Assembly (NCBI GenBank): GCA_964532995.1
Contig: CAZHJN010000014.1
Location: 1 to 43,248, forward strand
Direction: 5' to 3'
Length of the DNA: 43,248 bases
Source of the DNA: DTJG01 sp964532995
GTDB lineage: Bacteria > Ratteibacteria > UBA8468 > B48-G9 > DTJG01
In this document: in pieces, positions 24,940 to 33,328 of the stretch
Layout: each line of letters begins with the position of its first letter
How positions within the stretch are numbered: position 1 is the first letter of the stretch
Notes under the pieces: generated by a model
The model's input: only the letters and a program-made list of their open reading frames with translations
Databases searched by the model: none
Told to the model about the DNA's origin: nothing
Position numbers and translations under genes: made by a program

Positions 24940-26877
24940 CTAAATCCAGAAAACGATGTTTCCATGTTTATTTGCAATAAAATCAATTAAGACCCAGATG
25001 CCGGCGCATGTGTAAAATCCCAGAGGCATACCGAGGAAAAAGTACCTGCTCTTTTCATATGCTTTTGCTCCACCGTACTTGAGAAGAATCTTCTTGATCA
25101 ACCAGGCAATAAATATGGAAAACCACAACGAATCCATCAGCCAGACCGGACCTATCACAAATCCGATGGGATGGAGTGGCCACCACAGAAATTGTTGCCT
25201 CATAAACATAAGGCCAGTCATAACAAAAAGTCCTATTCCGCGGCATAACCATCCAATTTTGTTTGAATCAGTGGGATTTTTTATCAAATCTGCCACATAA
25301 TCATATGCTGCATTGGGTGAACCTCTGAAAAACCAGCTGTTCAGATTGATCCCACCATGCTGATAGGAAATCTTTAACATGAAGTAAAGGGTGGCAATAA
25401 TATTTACAAATATAGCTGCCATAATCGCCCAGAAAAGATATCTTTTCACCCTGCTGAATCTGTCCATAACCTTTAATGACATACTGCTTGCTGCCATCGG
25501 AAACGTCCTTAAATCTGCACTGTAAACATAGGTAAGGGCAAGGGCAACAAGAACTGAAACAGGAATATGTTTACTTCCCCACATGGAGATGATGATGGAG
25601 GATGATATAATCGTGGCGACAAGCGTTGGAATTCCAGCCTCACAGACAATTCTGGTAAGAACCAAAAATATGATAAGGGCAAAAATATAGAAAACAAGCC
25701 CTATGGTGATACTCAGACCAGAATAAACAAGCCACCCAAGAACAAACAATGAACCAATAATAAATCCCCAGAAAGCAACTTTATACGGAAGAATTTCTCC
25801 TGAGTCGTCTATTTTAATTTTACCGATTGCGCAGCGCCAGATATCCCTGAAGTGACTGCGAGCAATGTAAAGACTGTATGCAACCATTGCAATCATTGCA
25901 CCTGTCCCGAGGTGGGCAAAGATTGCATATCCTGTACAGCCATATATACCAATGTTTTCAGTGCTTGAAATCCCTGTGATATTGAAAACTCCTTTAATAA
26001 TCTGAAAAATCAAACTGAAAAACCAGAGAGAAAAACTCACCTCAAGGTTTGCCAAATACACAAACCCAATAACAGGGAAACTCACCCGAAAAATCAGGTT
26101 CTGGGTGCCTCTGAAAACAGGTATCTGCTGTTGAAGGGCCGGTGCAGGAATCATCTCATTGTAGGCATGAAGAGCTATCAAAGTACCAACCAGAAAAGCA
26201 ATACCAAAACCAAGCCACATCACAGGATTTTTAAAAAACCCTGGAAGATAGGAGGTTTTTTTTCCCTGAGTATCCTGCTCCTTAACCATTTCCAGAGGCA
26301 AAATGGTAAGAGGATACACAAGTTTCTCTCTTTCCATCCACTGTTTTCTTAACATAACAACGATGCATATTGTGCAGAAATAAAAAATGAGAAGGAAAGG
26401 AATCCAGAGAGAAAGTGGTTTAATCCATACACCCCATGGAATGGACATTCCTCTGGGAAGACCCTCAAAAAAATAGGTAACCGCATCCGGGTCTGTCACT
26501 ATGAGTTCTTTGCGTAAATGCGGGACAACCAGATTTAACCATTCATTCTGCGGGTTCGCATAATAGGTCGGCGCTGAAATCATGGGAAGAATCTGACTTC
26601 CAAGTCCCATTTCAGTCACAGAACATGCCACAAGCATCATACAGTATACCAGAAGAAGTTCTCCTGGTCTGAAGGCAAGTTTCTGTTTTATCCTTTTCAG
26701 AAGAGTGTTGACAAAGAAAACAAGAAAGAAAAACAGTGTGATTGCAGCTACAGGCATATGGTCAATTGCAAGATATGAACCGTTATTGATATCAACTGAC
26801 ACATGGTCATAAAAAGCGATGAATATCGAAAGTATCAGCCCGGTCAAAAAAGAACGAAGAGTAAATACCCGTTCCAC
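24940..26877 (-). CDS. DUF6785/DUF6784-family multi-pass membrane protein (OPT-like)
   Basis: A protein of about 645 residues with roughly 14 or more predicted membrane helices. The layout matches the DUF6785 (N-terminal) plus DUF6784 (C-terminal) architecture seen in oligopeptide-transporter-like proteins of PVC and candidate-phylum bacteria. Notable stretches are FRPGELLLVYCMM, WMEREKLVYPL and, near the C-terminus, WLMDSLWFSIFIAWLIKK. The longest frame starts with GTG at 26883, but the AAGGAG there would overlap it; the GTG two codons later (26877) is five bases from that site, so I chose it. It sits between gatA and rfaE1. The substrate is unknown. Confidence 0.75.
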   Translation of the reverse strand: MERVFTLRSFLTGLILSIFIAFYDHVSVDINNGSYLAIDHMPVAAITLFFFLVFFVNTLLKRIKQKLAFRPGELLLVYCMMLVACSVTEMGLGSQILPMISAPTYYANPQNEWLNLVVPHLRKELIVTDPDAVTYFFEGLPRGMSIPWGVWIKPLSLWIPFLLIFYFCTICIVVMLRKQWMEREKLVYPLTILPLEMVKEQDTQGKKTSYLPGFFKNPVMWLGFGIAFLVGTLIALHAYNEMIPAPALQQQIPVFRGTQNLIFRVSFPVIGFVYLANLEVSFSLWFFSLIFQIIKGVFNITGISSTENIGIYGCTGYAIFAHLGTGAMIAMVAYSLYIARSHFRDIWRCAIGKIKIDDSGEILPYKVAFWGFIIGSLFVLGWLVYSGLSITIGLVFYIFALIIFLVLTRIVCEAGIPTLVATIISSSIIISMWGSKHIPVSVLVALALTYVYSADLRTFPMAASSMSLKVMDRFSRVKRYLFWAIMAAIFVNIIATLYFMLKISYQHGGINLNSWFFRGSPNAAYDYVADLIKNPTDSNKIGWLCRGIGLFVMTGLMFMRQQFLWWPLHPIGFVIGPVWLMDSLWFSIFIAWLIKKILLKYGGAKAYEKSRYFFLGMPLGFYTCAGIWVLIDFIANKHGNIVFWI

Positions 26878-26879
26878 AT

Positions 26880-28322
26880 TCACTCCTTTGTAAGAATATG
26901 TTCAATATAATAAGCAAAGCGAAGTAAACCTTCTTCTCTGAATGCCGGCGAAAGAATCTGCATTCCCATTGGAAGTTTACCAGAAGAAAAACCGATTGGC
27001 AAGTTTATACTGGGAATTCCGGCAAGATTTGCATTAACCGTGAAGACATCAGAAAGATACATTGTAAGTGGGTTAAGGGCTTTTTCACCAAGTCTGAAGG
27101 CTGTCTCAGGTGTTGTGGGAGTGATAATAAAATCAACAGATTTGAATGCATTTTCAAAATCATTCATAATAAGTGCACGTACTTTCTGAGCCTTCAGGTA
27201 ATAAGCCTCATAATATCCGGATGAAAGCACAAAAGTTCCAAGCATAATCCGCCTTTTGGCTTCTGTGCCAAAACCTTCTCCTCTTGAATTTGTGTAAAGG
27301 TCAAAAATTGTTTTTGAATTTTCGCTTCTGTATCCAAATTTAACGCCATCAAATCTTGCCAGATTTGTACTGGCTTCTGCGGTTGAAATAATATAATAGG
27401 TTGCTATCCCATAATGAGTATGCGGAAGGCTTATCTTTTCAACGTGAAACCCTTCTTCTGCAAGGGTATTAAGAATACTGTTAATTCTTTCTCTGATTTC
27501 TTCTGAAAGACCATGTCCAAAATATTCTTCAGGGACGCCTATCCGTATTTCCTTTTTATTTATTGGTTTTTCAAGTTCTTTATCGTATTCAAAAACAGTG
27601 TAATTGCAGCAGGTTGAATCTCTTTCATCATATCCGGCTATCACTTTCAGGATAAAACTTGCATCCATGACATTTCTTGTAAAAGGACCTATCTGATCAA
27701 GCGAAGAACCAAAAGCCACCAGTCCATATCTTGAAACTCTTCCATAGGACGGCTTGAGCCCAACTACACCACAGAAACTGGCAGGTTGCCTTATTGAACC
27801 ACCTGTATCTGAACCGAGCGCACCCGGTGCCATATGTGATGCCACCGCAGCGGCTGAACCACCACTGGAACCACCTGAAACCCTCTGTGTATCAAAGGGA
27901 TTGAGAGTTGGACCGAACGCAGAATTTTCTGTGGAAGAACCAAACGCAAATTCATCCATATTGGTCTTACCGATGAGGATTGCACCTTCCTGCCTTAACC
28001 TTTCAATAACATGGGCATCAAAAGGACTCATGTATCCTTTTAGAATTCTTGAGGCACATGTTGTGGGCTGGTCAACTGTGCAGATATTATCTTTTATGGC
28101 AACCGGTATTCCTTCAAGCTTTCCATACTCACCTTTAGAATATTTCAGATCACTCTTTTTTGCTTCTTCCAGACATCTTTCATTGATGTTTATAAAAACA
28201 TTGAGGGTTTTATTTTTTTTTTCTATTGATTCAAGATGACTTCTGATAAGTTCCACTGATGATATTTCGCGTTTCTCAAGCAACTGCCTCATCTGATGCA
28301 AACTCAGAAGTGTCAGGTCCAT
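26880..28322 (-). CDS. gatA: Glu-tRNA(Gln)/Asp-tRNA(Asn) amidotransferase subunit A
   Basis: A 480-residue amidase-signature protein, the glutaminase subunit of GatCAB that amidates Glu-tRNA(Gln) or Asp-tRNA(Asn). The Ser-cisSer-Lys triad is intact: Lys77 (VAIKDNI), Ser152 (SGGSSGGSAA) and Ser176 (TGGSIRQPA). GLKPSYGRVSRYGLVAF and SLDQIGPFTR follow as in true GatA rather than generic amidases. Length is normal. gatB and gatC are not nearby. The ATG begins one base after the leuC-type stop, so it is translated from the same message. Confidence 0.96.
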   Translation of the reverse strand: MDLTLLSLHQMRQLLEKREISSVELIRSHLESIEKKNKTLNVFININERCLEEAKKSDLKYSKGEYGKLEGIPVAIKDNICTVDQPTTCASRILKGYMSPFDAHVIERLRQEGAILIGKTNMDEFAFGSSTENSAFGPTLNPFDTQRVSGGSSGGSAAAVASHMAPGALGSDTGGSIRQPASFCGVVGLKPSYGRVSRYGLVAFGSSLDQIGPFTRNVMDASFILKVIAGYDERDSTCCNYTVFEYDKELEKPINKKEIRIGVPEEYFGHGLSEEIRERINSILNTLAEEGFHVEKISLPHTHYGIATYYIISTAEASTNLARFDGVKFGYRSENSKTIFDLYTNSRGEGFGTEAKRRIMLGTFVLSSGYYEAYYLKAQKVRALIMNDFENAFKSVDFIITPTTPETAFRLGEKALNPLTMYLSDVFTVNANLAGIPSINLPIGFSSGKLPMGMQILSPAFREEGLLRFAYYIEHILTKE

Positions 28323-28323
28323 T

Positions 28324-29583
28324 TTATAAAAATTCTCTCGGATCAGAAATTTCGCCTTTTATGGCTGAAGCCGCCACAGTCGCAGGTGAAGCGAGATAAA
28401 TGAATGCTTCCGGATTACCCATTCTACCTTTAAAATTACGATTTGCTGTTGAGATAACCACTTCTCCATTTGCAGGTATACCCTGATGTGTGCCAACACA
28501 GGGGCCACAACCAGGATTTGTAACGCAGCAACCACTTTCCATGAAAACTTTTATGTATCCCTTCTCCATCGCCTCCAGGTAAATCTTCCGCGAACCTGGA
28601 GTAATAATTGTTCTTACATCACCATGAACCTTTCTTCCCTTCAAAATTTTTGCTGCAATGGCAAGATCTTCAAGCCTGCCATTGGTACAGGTACCAATAA
28701 AAGCTTGATTTATTTTTGTGCCTTTAATCTCTTCAACGGTACAAACATTATCAACCGTATGGGGCTTTGCAATAAGGGGTTCAAGTTTACTTGCATCCAG
28801 TTCAACTGTATTTGTATAACTGGCATCTCTATCTGCGCTAACAGGGTTTATTTTTTCTCCTTTCTCCAGAAAACCCTTTAAATACTGTTCTGTCTTTTCA
28901 TCATACCCCATAACACAATTTTTACCGCCAATCTCTGTAACAAGATTTGCTATGGTAAATCTACCATCCATTGAAAGGTTATTTATTGTTTCACCTGTTA
29001 TTTCAACACTCTGATAAACTGCGCCTCTCGCGGTAAGGGTTTTTACCATAAAAAGCCCCATATCTTTTGCAAAAATACCTTTTTTCAATCTGCCAGAAAA
29101 TACAACCTTTGTACTGTAAGGAACCCTGAACCACTGCTTTCCTGTAAGCATTGTTATGGCAAGGTCTGTGGAACCCACTCCACAGGACATAAGGTTCAGC
29201 GCACCATATGTTGGTGTATGGCTATCTGCACCAAGAACAAGCTGTCCGGGTCTTAAAAAACCCTTTTCTGGCATTAAAACATGGCACACACCTTCGCCTA
29301 TTTCCATCTTTTTTATGCCGTATTTCTTTACAAAATCCCTCATCAGTTTGTGAAGCGAAGAAACACCCATATTCGGACTCGGTGCACTGTGGTCAAAAAC
29401 AAAACAGATTTTTTCGGTATTAAAAACCCTGTCTCCTCCAAGTTCCTCAAAGGCTTTTATTACAAGTGGCGCTGTTCCATCCTGAGCCATAAGAAAATCA
29501 ACCTTAGCAATGCATATTTCTCCGGCTGAAACTTTTTTTTCAGCATGCGCTGACAGAATTTTTTCTGCTATTGTTTGTCCCAT
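28324..29583 (-). CDS. leuC: 3-isopropylmalate dehydratase / homoaconitase large subunit
   Basis: A 419-residue aconitase-superfamily large subunit of the LeuC/HacA type, catalysing hydro-lyase isomerisation of a 2- or 3-hydroxy acid. The 4Fe-4S cysteines are Cys299 (IGTCTNGRLED), Cys359 and Cys362 (NPGCGPC). VLGADSHTPTYGAL and GVGSTDLA are family motifs. The short length is that of the archaeal-like LeuC/HacA class, which needs a separate small subunit (LeuD/HacB). No small subunit gene is in this window. It sits directly after the homocitrate-synthase-family gene with an 18-base gap, so the two probably work in one pathway. Confidence 0.92.
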   Translation of the reverse strand: MGQTIAEKILSAHAEKKVSAGEICIAKVDFLMAQDGTAPLVIKAFEELGGDRVFNTEKICFVFDHSAPSPNMGVSSLHKLMRDFVKKYGIKKMEIGEGVCHVLMPEKGFLRPGQLVLGADSHTPTYGALNLMSCGVGSTDLAITMLTGKQWFRVPYSTKVVFSGRLKKGIFAKDMGLFMVKTLTARGAVYQSVEITGETINNLSMDGRFTIANLVTEIGGKNCVMGYDEKTEQYLKGFLEKGEKINPVSADRDASYTNTVELDASKLEPLIAKPHTVDNVCTVEEIKGTKINQAFIGTCTNGRLEDLAIAAKILKGRKVHGDVRTIITPGSRKIYLEAMEKGYIKVFMESGCCVTNPGCGPCVGTHQGIPANGEVVISTANRNFKGRMGNPEAFIYLASPATVAASAIKGEISDPREFL

Positions 29584-29600
29584 TTTCTTTTTCCGTTAAT

Positions 29601-30833
29601 TCAGGGAGTTACAGTCATCAAAAGTCTGGCTTCTTCCGGGTGCCGCGCAATAAAAAGCAATTCATCATCTGTCAGAGGTTTCTGGGTATGCACATTTGCA
29701 TATCTTGCAAGTTCGAGAATCTTTCTTGCTTCATCTTCATCCTTGAACTCAACCTCAAGCTTTCCATAAATATTCCTGAGACCCTTTATTCCGCTGTATT
29801 CACCCAGAATAATCATTCTTCCGGTTTCAATAAGCTCTGGTTCCCCTCTTCCAAGTTCTTCAAAATCATAAAGCTCATAATTTCTCTTATCCTTTAACGC
29901 TCCGTCCACATGAATCCCTGATGAGTGAGCGAATGCATTGACGCCAACACCGACCTGGTTTATCGGTATCGGAACCCTGAAAGCATAAGAGGCATAATGA
30001 GATATTTTCCAGGACATCGAAAGATTGATCCTGTCATCAAGCTGGTATTTTCCAGCCATTCCCGCTCCATATTTGCAGGCAAGTAAAACTGAAATCAGGT
30101 CTGCGTTTCCCGCCCTTTCTCCCATTCCATTTATAGTGGTGTTTATGTAAGCGTCGACACCCGCATCTATTGCAGCCTTTGCGCCTGCAACCGAACACGC
30201 AACCGCCATTCCAAGGTCATTGTGACAGTGCAGTTCAACAGGCATCTTTGTTTTTGATGTCAGTTCGTAAATTCTCTCGTATATTGTAAATGGTGTGTCA
30301 TAGCCAAGTGTATCGCAATACCTGATTCTTGCCGCACCATGTTCTTTTGCAGCAAGCGAAAATTCCACCAGCTGACTCATTTCTGTCCTTGATGCATCTT
30401 CTGCATTTACTCCGACTGTCTTTGCACCGAGCGCTTTTGCTTCATCCACCGCAGATGTCATGTCTTTAATAACCCCTGAAAAGTCTCTTTTTCCCTGGAA
30501 TTTTCCAAGTATCATCTGCTGGGATGTCGAAATTGAAAGATTCACATGTTCAAGATCCTTGACATTTTTGAAAGCTTCAACCACATCTTCGGTAATTGCC
30601 CTTAACCATCCGGATATTCGTATTGGCGAAAGCACACCCTTTTTCACAAGCAACAGATTAGCATTCAGATAGTTTGTTTCATGTTTTGTAACGGGAAATC
30701 CAGCCTCGCTCTGAAAAATTCCCATCTGATTCAGGTAAATGTTAATCAATGTTTTCTCAAGCTTTGCAAGACCTAACCGCGCTGTTTGTACACCATCCCT
30801 GTTTGTTACATCAACAATATGGATCTTTGGCAT
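29601..30833 (-). CDS. Homocitrate synthase / 2-isopropylmalate synthase / Re-citrate synthase family enzyme
   Basis: A 410-residue DRE-TIM metallolyase that condenses acetyl-CoA with a 2-oxo acid. The strand-1 motif reads DVTNRDGVQTARLG, with Arg12, Asp13 and Gln16, but Val15 where most family members have Glu (RDGEQ). The metal-binding HxH is in ELHCHNDLGMA at about 200-202, and the NGMGERAGN motif follows. IHVDGALKD supports the synthase C-terminal part. No regulatory LeuA dimer domain is present. The 2-oxo acid could be 2-oxoglutarate, 2-oxoisovalerate or oxaloacetate; context with a LeuC-type gene fits all three. GGGGGG lies just before the ATG. Confidence 0.85.
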   Translation of the reverse strand: MPKIHIVDVTNRDGVQTARLGLAKLEKTLINIYLNQMGIFQSEAGFPVTKHETNYLNANLLLVKKGVLSPIRISGWLRAITEDVVEAFKNVKDLEHVNLSISTSQQMILGKFQGKRDFSGVIKDMTSAVDEAKALGAKTVGVNAEDASRTEMSQLVEFSLAAKEHGAARIRYCDTLGYDTPFTIYERIYELTSKTKMPVELHCHNDLGMAVACSVAGAKAAIDAGVDAYINTTINGMGERAGNADLISVLLACKYGAGMAGKYQLDDRINLSMSWKISHYASYAFRVPIPINQVGVGVNAFAHSSGIHVDGALKDKRNYELYDFEELGRGEPELIETGRMIILGEYSGIKGLRNIYGKLEVEFKDEDEARKILELARYANVHTQKPLTDDELLFIARHPEEARLLMTVTP

Positions 30834-30855
30834 GGATCCCCCCTTTCCAAAAAAT

Positions 30856-31299
30856 TCATTCTATTTCAAGAACAACAGGTTTCTGCGCCTGGTGAGGATG
30901 ATCAGAACCACGATAAACCTTCAATTTTTTGAGTAATTGCCTTCCGAGACGGTTGTGAGGCAGCATTCCCTTTACAGCGTGTTCAATTACAGTTTCAGGA
31001 CTTTTCTTCATCAGAGATGCATATGTTTCTTTTTTCAATCCGCCAAGATATCCTGAATGCCTGTAATAAACTTTATCTGTAATTTTCCTGCCTGTGACCT
31101 TTATCTTTTCAGCGTTGATTACAATAACAAAATCTCCTGTATCAGCATATGGAACCCAGCAGCTTTTGTGTTTTCCAAGTAGGATTTTAGCTATATTTGA
31201 TGCGAGCCTGCCAAGGGTTTTACCTGTTGCATCCACAAGATAAAATTTCTTCTCAATCTTTGTTCTGCAATCGGGAACAGGTGTTTTCTGAATTTTCAT
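30856..31299 (-). CDS. rplM: 50S ribosomal protein L13
   Basis: A 147-residue L13. Motifs are FYLVDATGKTLGRLAS, GDFVIVINAEKI and GMLPHNRLGRQLLKKLKVY, followed by HPHQAQKP, all diagnostic. I chose the ATG at 31299, four bases after GGAGG; an in-frame start five codons earlier has no such site. L13 is normally followed by rpsI (S9) in bacteria, but here the next gene is the homocitrate-synthase-family gene, 22 bases on. It is the first gene behind the strong promoter at 31354-31382. Confidence 0.97.
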   Translation of the reverse strand: MKIQKTPVPDCRTKIEKKFYLVDATGKTLGRLASNIAKILLGKHKSCWVPYADTGDFVIVINAEKIKVTGRKITDKVYYRHSGYLGGLKKETYASLMKKSPETVIEHAVKGMLPHNRLGRQLLKKLKVYRGSDHPHQAQKPVVLEIE

Positions 31300-31353
31300 T
31301 TTTCCTCCGTTCAATCAAAAAAAATACCGAATTTAAGAATATGTTTTGCCAAG

Positions 31354-31382
31354 ATTATACACATTTCAGGTCTCCCTGTCAA
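31354..31382 (-). promoter_or_regulatory. Consensus sigma-70 promoter for the rplM run
   Basis: On the minus strand TTGACA (31382-31377) and TATAAT (31359-31354) are exactly 17 bases apart, both hexamers perfect. Transcription would start near 31347, giving a leader of about 48 bases to the rplM ATG. Every gene from rplM to pyrG follows with gaps of at most 22 bases or overlaps, so this promoter probably drives all eight. Confidence 0.88.
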
Positions 31383-31385
31383 AAA

Positions 31386-31414
31386 TTGAACTCCGCACTG
31401 AAATAAGGTATTAT
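31386..31414 (+). promoter_or_regulatory. Predicted promoter giving a leaderless DUF3604 transcript
   Basis: On the plus strand TTGAAC (31386-31391) and TATTAT (31409-31414) are 17 bases apart. The expected start is near 31421, within about three bases of the ATG at 31424, and no Shine-Dalgarno is present. The site is back to back with the divergent rplM promoter, four bases from its -35. Confidence 0.7.
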
Positions 31415-31423
31415 TGGATTATT

Positions 31424-33328
31424 ATGAAAAGAAAAATTTTTGTTCCTGAATTTGTCAGACCGATCAGAATACCGGTAAATTCCAACCTTAAAACAGCAGA
31501 ACCAGAAATTGTTTTTGCTGGAAAAAAAACCTCCATCAAATTAACCTTTCAGATTCCTGTGAATCTAAATCCGTTCGATCCAATAAAACTTCAAATCTTT
31601 GGTGGCAGAAATAACAAGGGCGAAATGCTGAATATTCAGACCGATGATAGTAAAAAGGATGGTTTCATTTATGTGTTATACAGAAATATTCACCTGAAAG
31701 TTTCACAGAAAAACAATCCCCCTGGTACCATAACAATATTTTCCCCTGAAACAGGAATAAAAACTGGTGATTGCATTTTTGTATTTATGAAAAATGTTTG
31801 CCCGCCATCATATAGACTTCTGAACAAATTTTTTATTCTTTATGAATCCAACCTGACCGCTCCATCAGGACCCCAGAAACCTGAAAAAGTCTGGAATGAA
31901 GAAACCCAGAAAAATATACTGGCGACCAACCTTTTACATATTCTTGGCGGAAACATTCATCATCTAAAAATCCATGCGCCCTCAAATGTTTTACCTGAAA
32001 AAAAATTTTTTATTATGATAAGACCGGAAGATAAATTTCATAATCTGTCTTCAGAAATCCTGAATAAAAAGATAGAGATCTTTTCCGGAAGTGTAAAACT
32101 GCATGGGAAAATTAGAAGTGTGAAAAATTCAACCTGTATAATGTTTGAAACAGAACTGAAAAATCAAGGAGTTCACAGGTTGGAAATAAAGTGTGGAAAT
32201 AGAAGGTTTACATCAAATCCCATACTCTGCAGCGATAAAGAAAAATTCAATCTTTACTGGGGAATGATTCACGGTCATACAGAAATATCGGACGGATATG
32301 GAACAATTGATTATTATTTTCATCAGTTGAAAAATGAAGCGCGACTTGATTTCGGCGCACCGGCTGACCATGACCACACATGGGAAACAACTGAATCCAT
32401 GTGGAAAAAGACATGTAAAACCGTGAGAAAGTGGAATAAGCCGGGAAGTTTCGTAACATTTTTGGGCTATGAATGGGCAAAGTGGAGAAAGAATGGAGAT
32501 GGTGATAGAAATATTTATTACTACTATGATGACAGGCCAATGTACAGATCTGATAATGGACATTTCCCGAATCCTGTTTCTCTTTTTCACGCACTGAAAA
32601 AAGAAAAAGCCATTGTGATACCCCACCATACCGCGCATGGTGGTAACTTCTGCGACTGGAAAGATCATGATCCTGAAAAAGAACGGCTTGTTGAAATTTA
32701 TCAGTTCAGGGGAAGCTATGAATGTCCTGCTGAAATGGGAAATCCCATTCCTGAATTTGAAAACAGGTGGGAACCGTTTGAAAAGGGGTATGTGATAAAT
32801 GGTCTGCTTTCGGGCTGGCGGGTGGGTTTCACAGGGGGTGGCGACGACCATATCTCGCATGCTGGAACAGACTTTCCGCAGGGTAATGCCAATTATAAGG
32901 ATGGTCTGACAGGAGTTTTTGCAAAGAAATTAACAAGAAATGATATCTGGAATGCTCTCTGGAATAGAAGAACAATAGCAACAACAGGAGCAAGAATTTT
33001 TCTTTATTATTCTGTCAATAATAAACCTCTGGGTTCTGATATCAATATTAAAGATGCTGAAAAAAGAAATTTTCAAATCATTTTTCATGGTACAGAAATG
33101 CTCGACAGAATCGAGATAATACGAAATGGAGAAATTGTCAAAACCATAAGAAAGAAATGCCTTGATTTGAGTTTAGACTGGTATGACAGCGCACCAGTAA
33201 AAAGCATACTTTTGAAACCGACGGTCCACTCAAAACAACCCTTTGCATTTTACTATATCAGGGCAATTCAAACAGATAAAGAGGTTGCCTGGGCCAGCCC
33301 TGTCTGGATTATTGGAAAAACATCATAA
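31424..33328 (+). CDS. DUF3604 (PHP-like) metallohydrolase
   Basis: A protein of 634 residues, starting at the ATG at 31424 (the frame is open 26 codons further but the promoter lies inside that stretch). The first 270 residues are beta-rich domains without a recognised family. From about 278 onward it matches DUF3604, a PHP-related metal-dependent fold: YWGMIHGHTEISDGYGT, APADHDHTW (about 312-320), LGYEWAKW, IPHHTAHGG (about 398-406) and GGGDDHISHAG (about 471-481). These give the His/Asp metal ligands. No signal peptide is visible. Substrate is unknown. Its stop codon abuts the stop of the convergent Gfo/Idh gene (tcataa), with no terminator between them. Confidence 0.8.
   Translation: MKRKIFVPEFVRPIRIPVNSNLKTAEPEIVFAGKKTSIKLTFQIPVNLNPFDPIKLQIFGGRNNKGEMLNIQTDDSKKDGFIYVLYRNIHLKVSQKNNPPGTITIFSPETGIKTGDCIFVFMKNVCPPSYRLLNKFFILYESNLTAPSGPQKPEKVWNEETQKNILATNLLHILGGNIHHLKIHAPSNVLPEKKFFIMIRPEDKFHNLSSEILNKKIEIFSGSVKLHGKIRSVKNSTCIMFETELKNQGVHRLEIKCGNRRFTSNPILCSDKEKFNLYWGMIHGHTEISDGYGTIDYYFHQLKNEARLDFGAPADHDHTWETTESMWKKTCKTVRKWNKPGSFVTFLGYEWAKWRKNGDGDRNIYYYYDDRPMYRSDNGHFPNPVSLFHALKKEKAIVIPHHTAHGGNFCDWKDHDPEKERLVEIYQFRGSYECPAEMGNPIPEFENRWEPFEKGYVINGLLSGWRVGFTGGGDDHISHAGTDFPQGNANYKDGLTGVFAKKLTRNDIWNALWNRRTIATTGARIFLYYSVNNKPLGSDINIKDAEKRNFQIIFHGTEMLDRIEIIRNGEIVKTIRKKCLDLSLDWYDSAPVKSILLKPTVHSKQPFAFYYIRAIQTDKEVAWASPVWIIGKTS

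Noticed and set aside
27754..28239. 161-codon open frame opposite gatA
   Set aside because: It lies wholly within the strongly supported gatA gene on the other strand, with no recognisable motif or ribosome-binding site.
31346..31423. Longer N-terminus for the DUF3604 protein
   Set aside because: It would lie across both divergent promoters and has no ribosome-binding site or family similarity.
32213..32860. 215-codon open frame opposite DUF3604
   Set aside because: It overlaps the conserved metal-site region of DUF3604 on the other strand and shows no family features.
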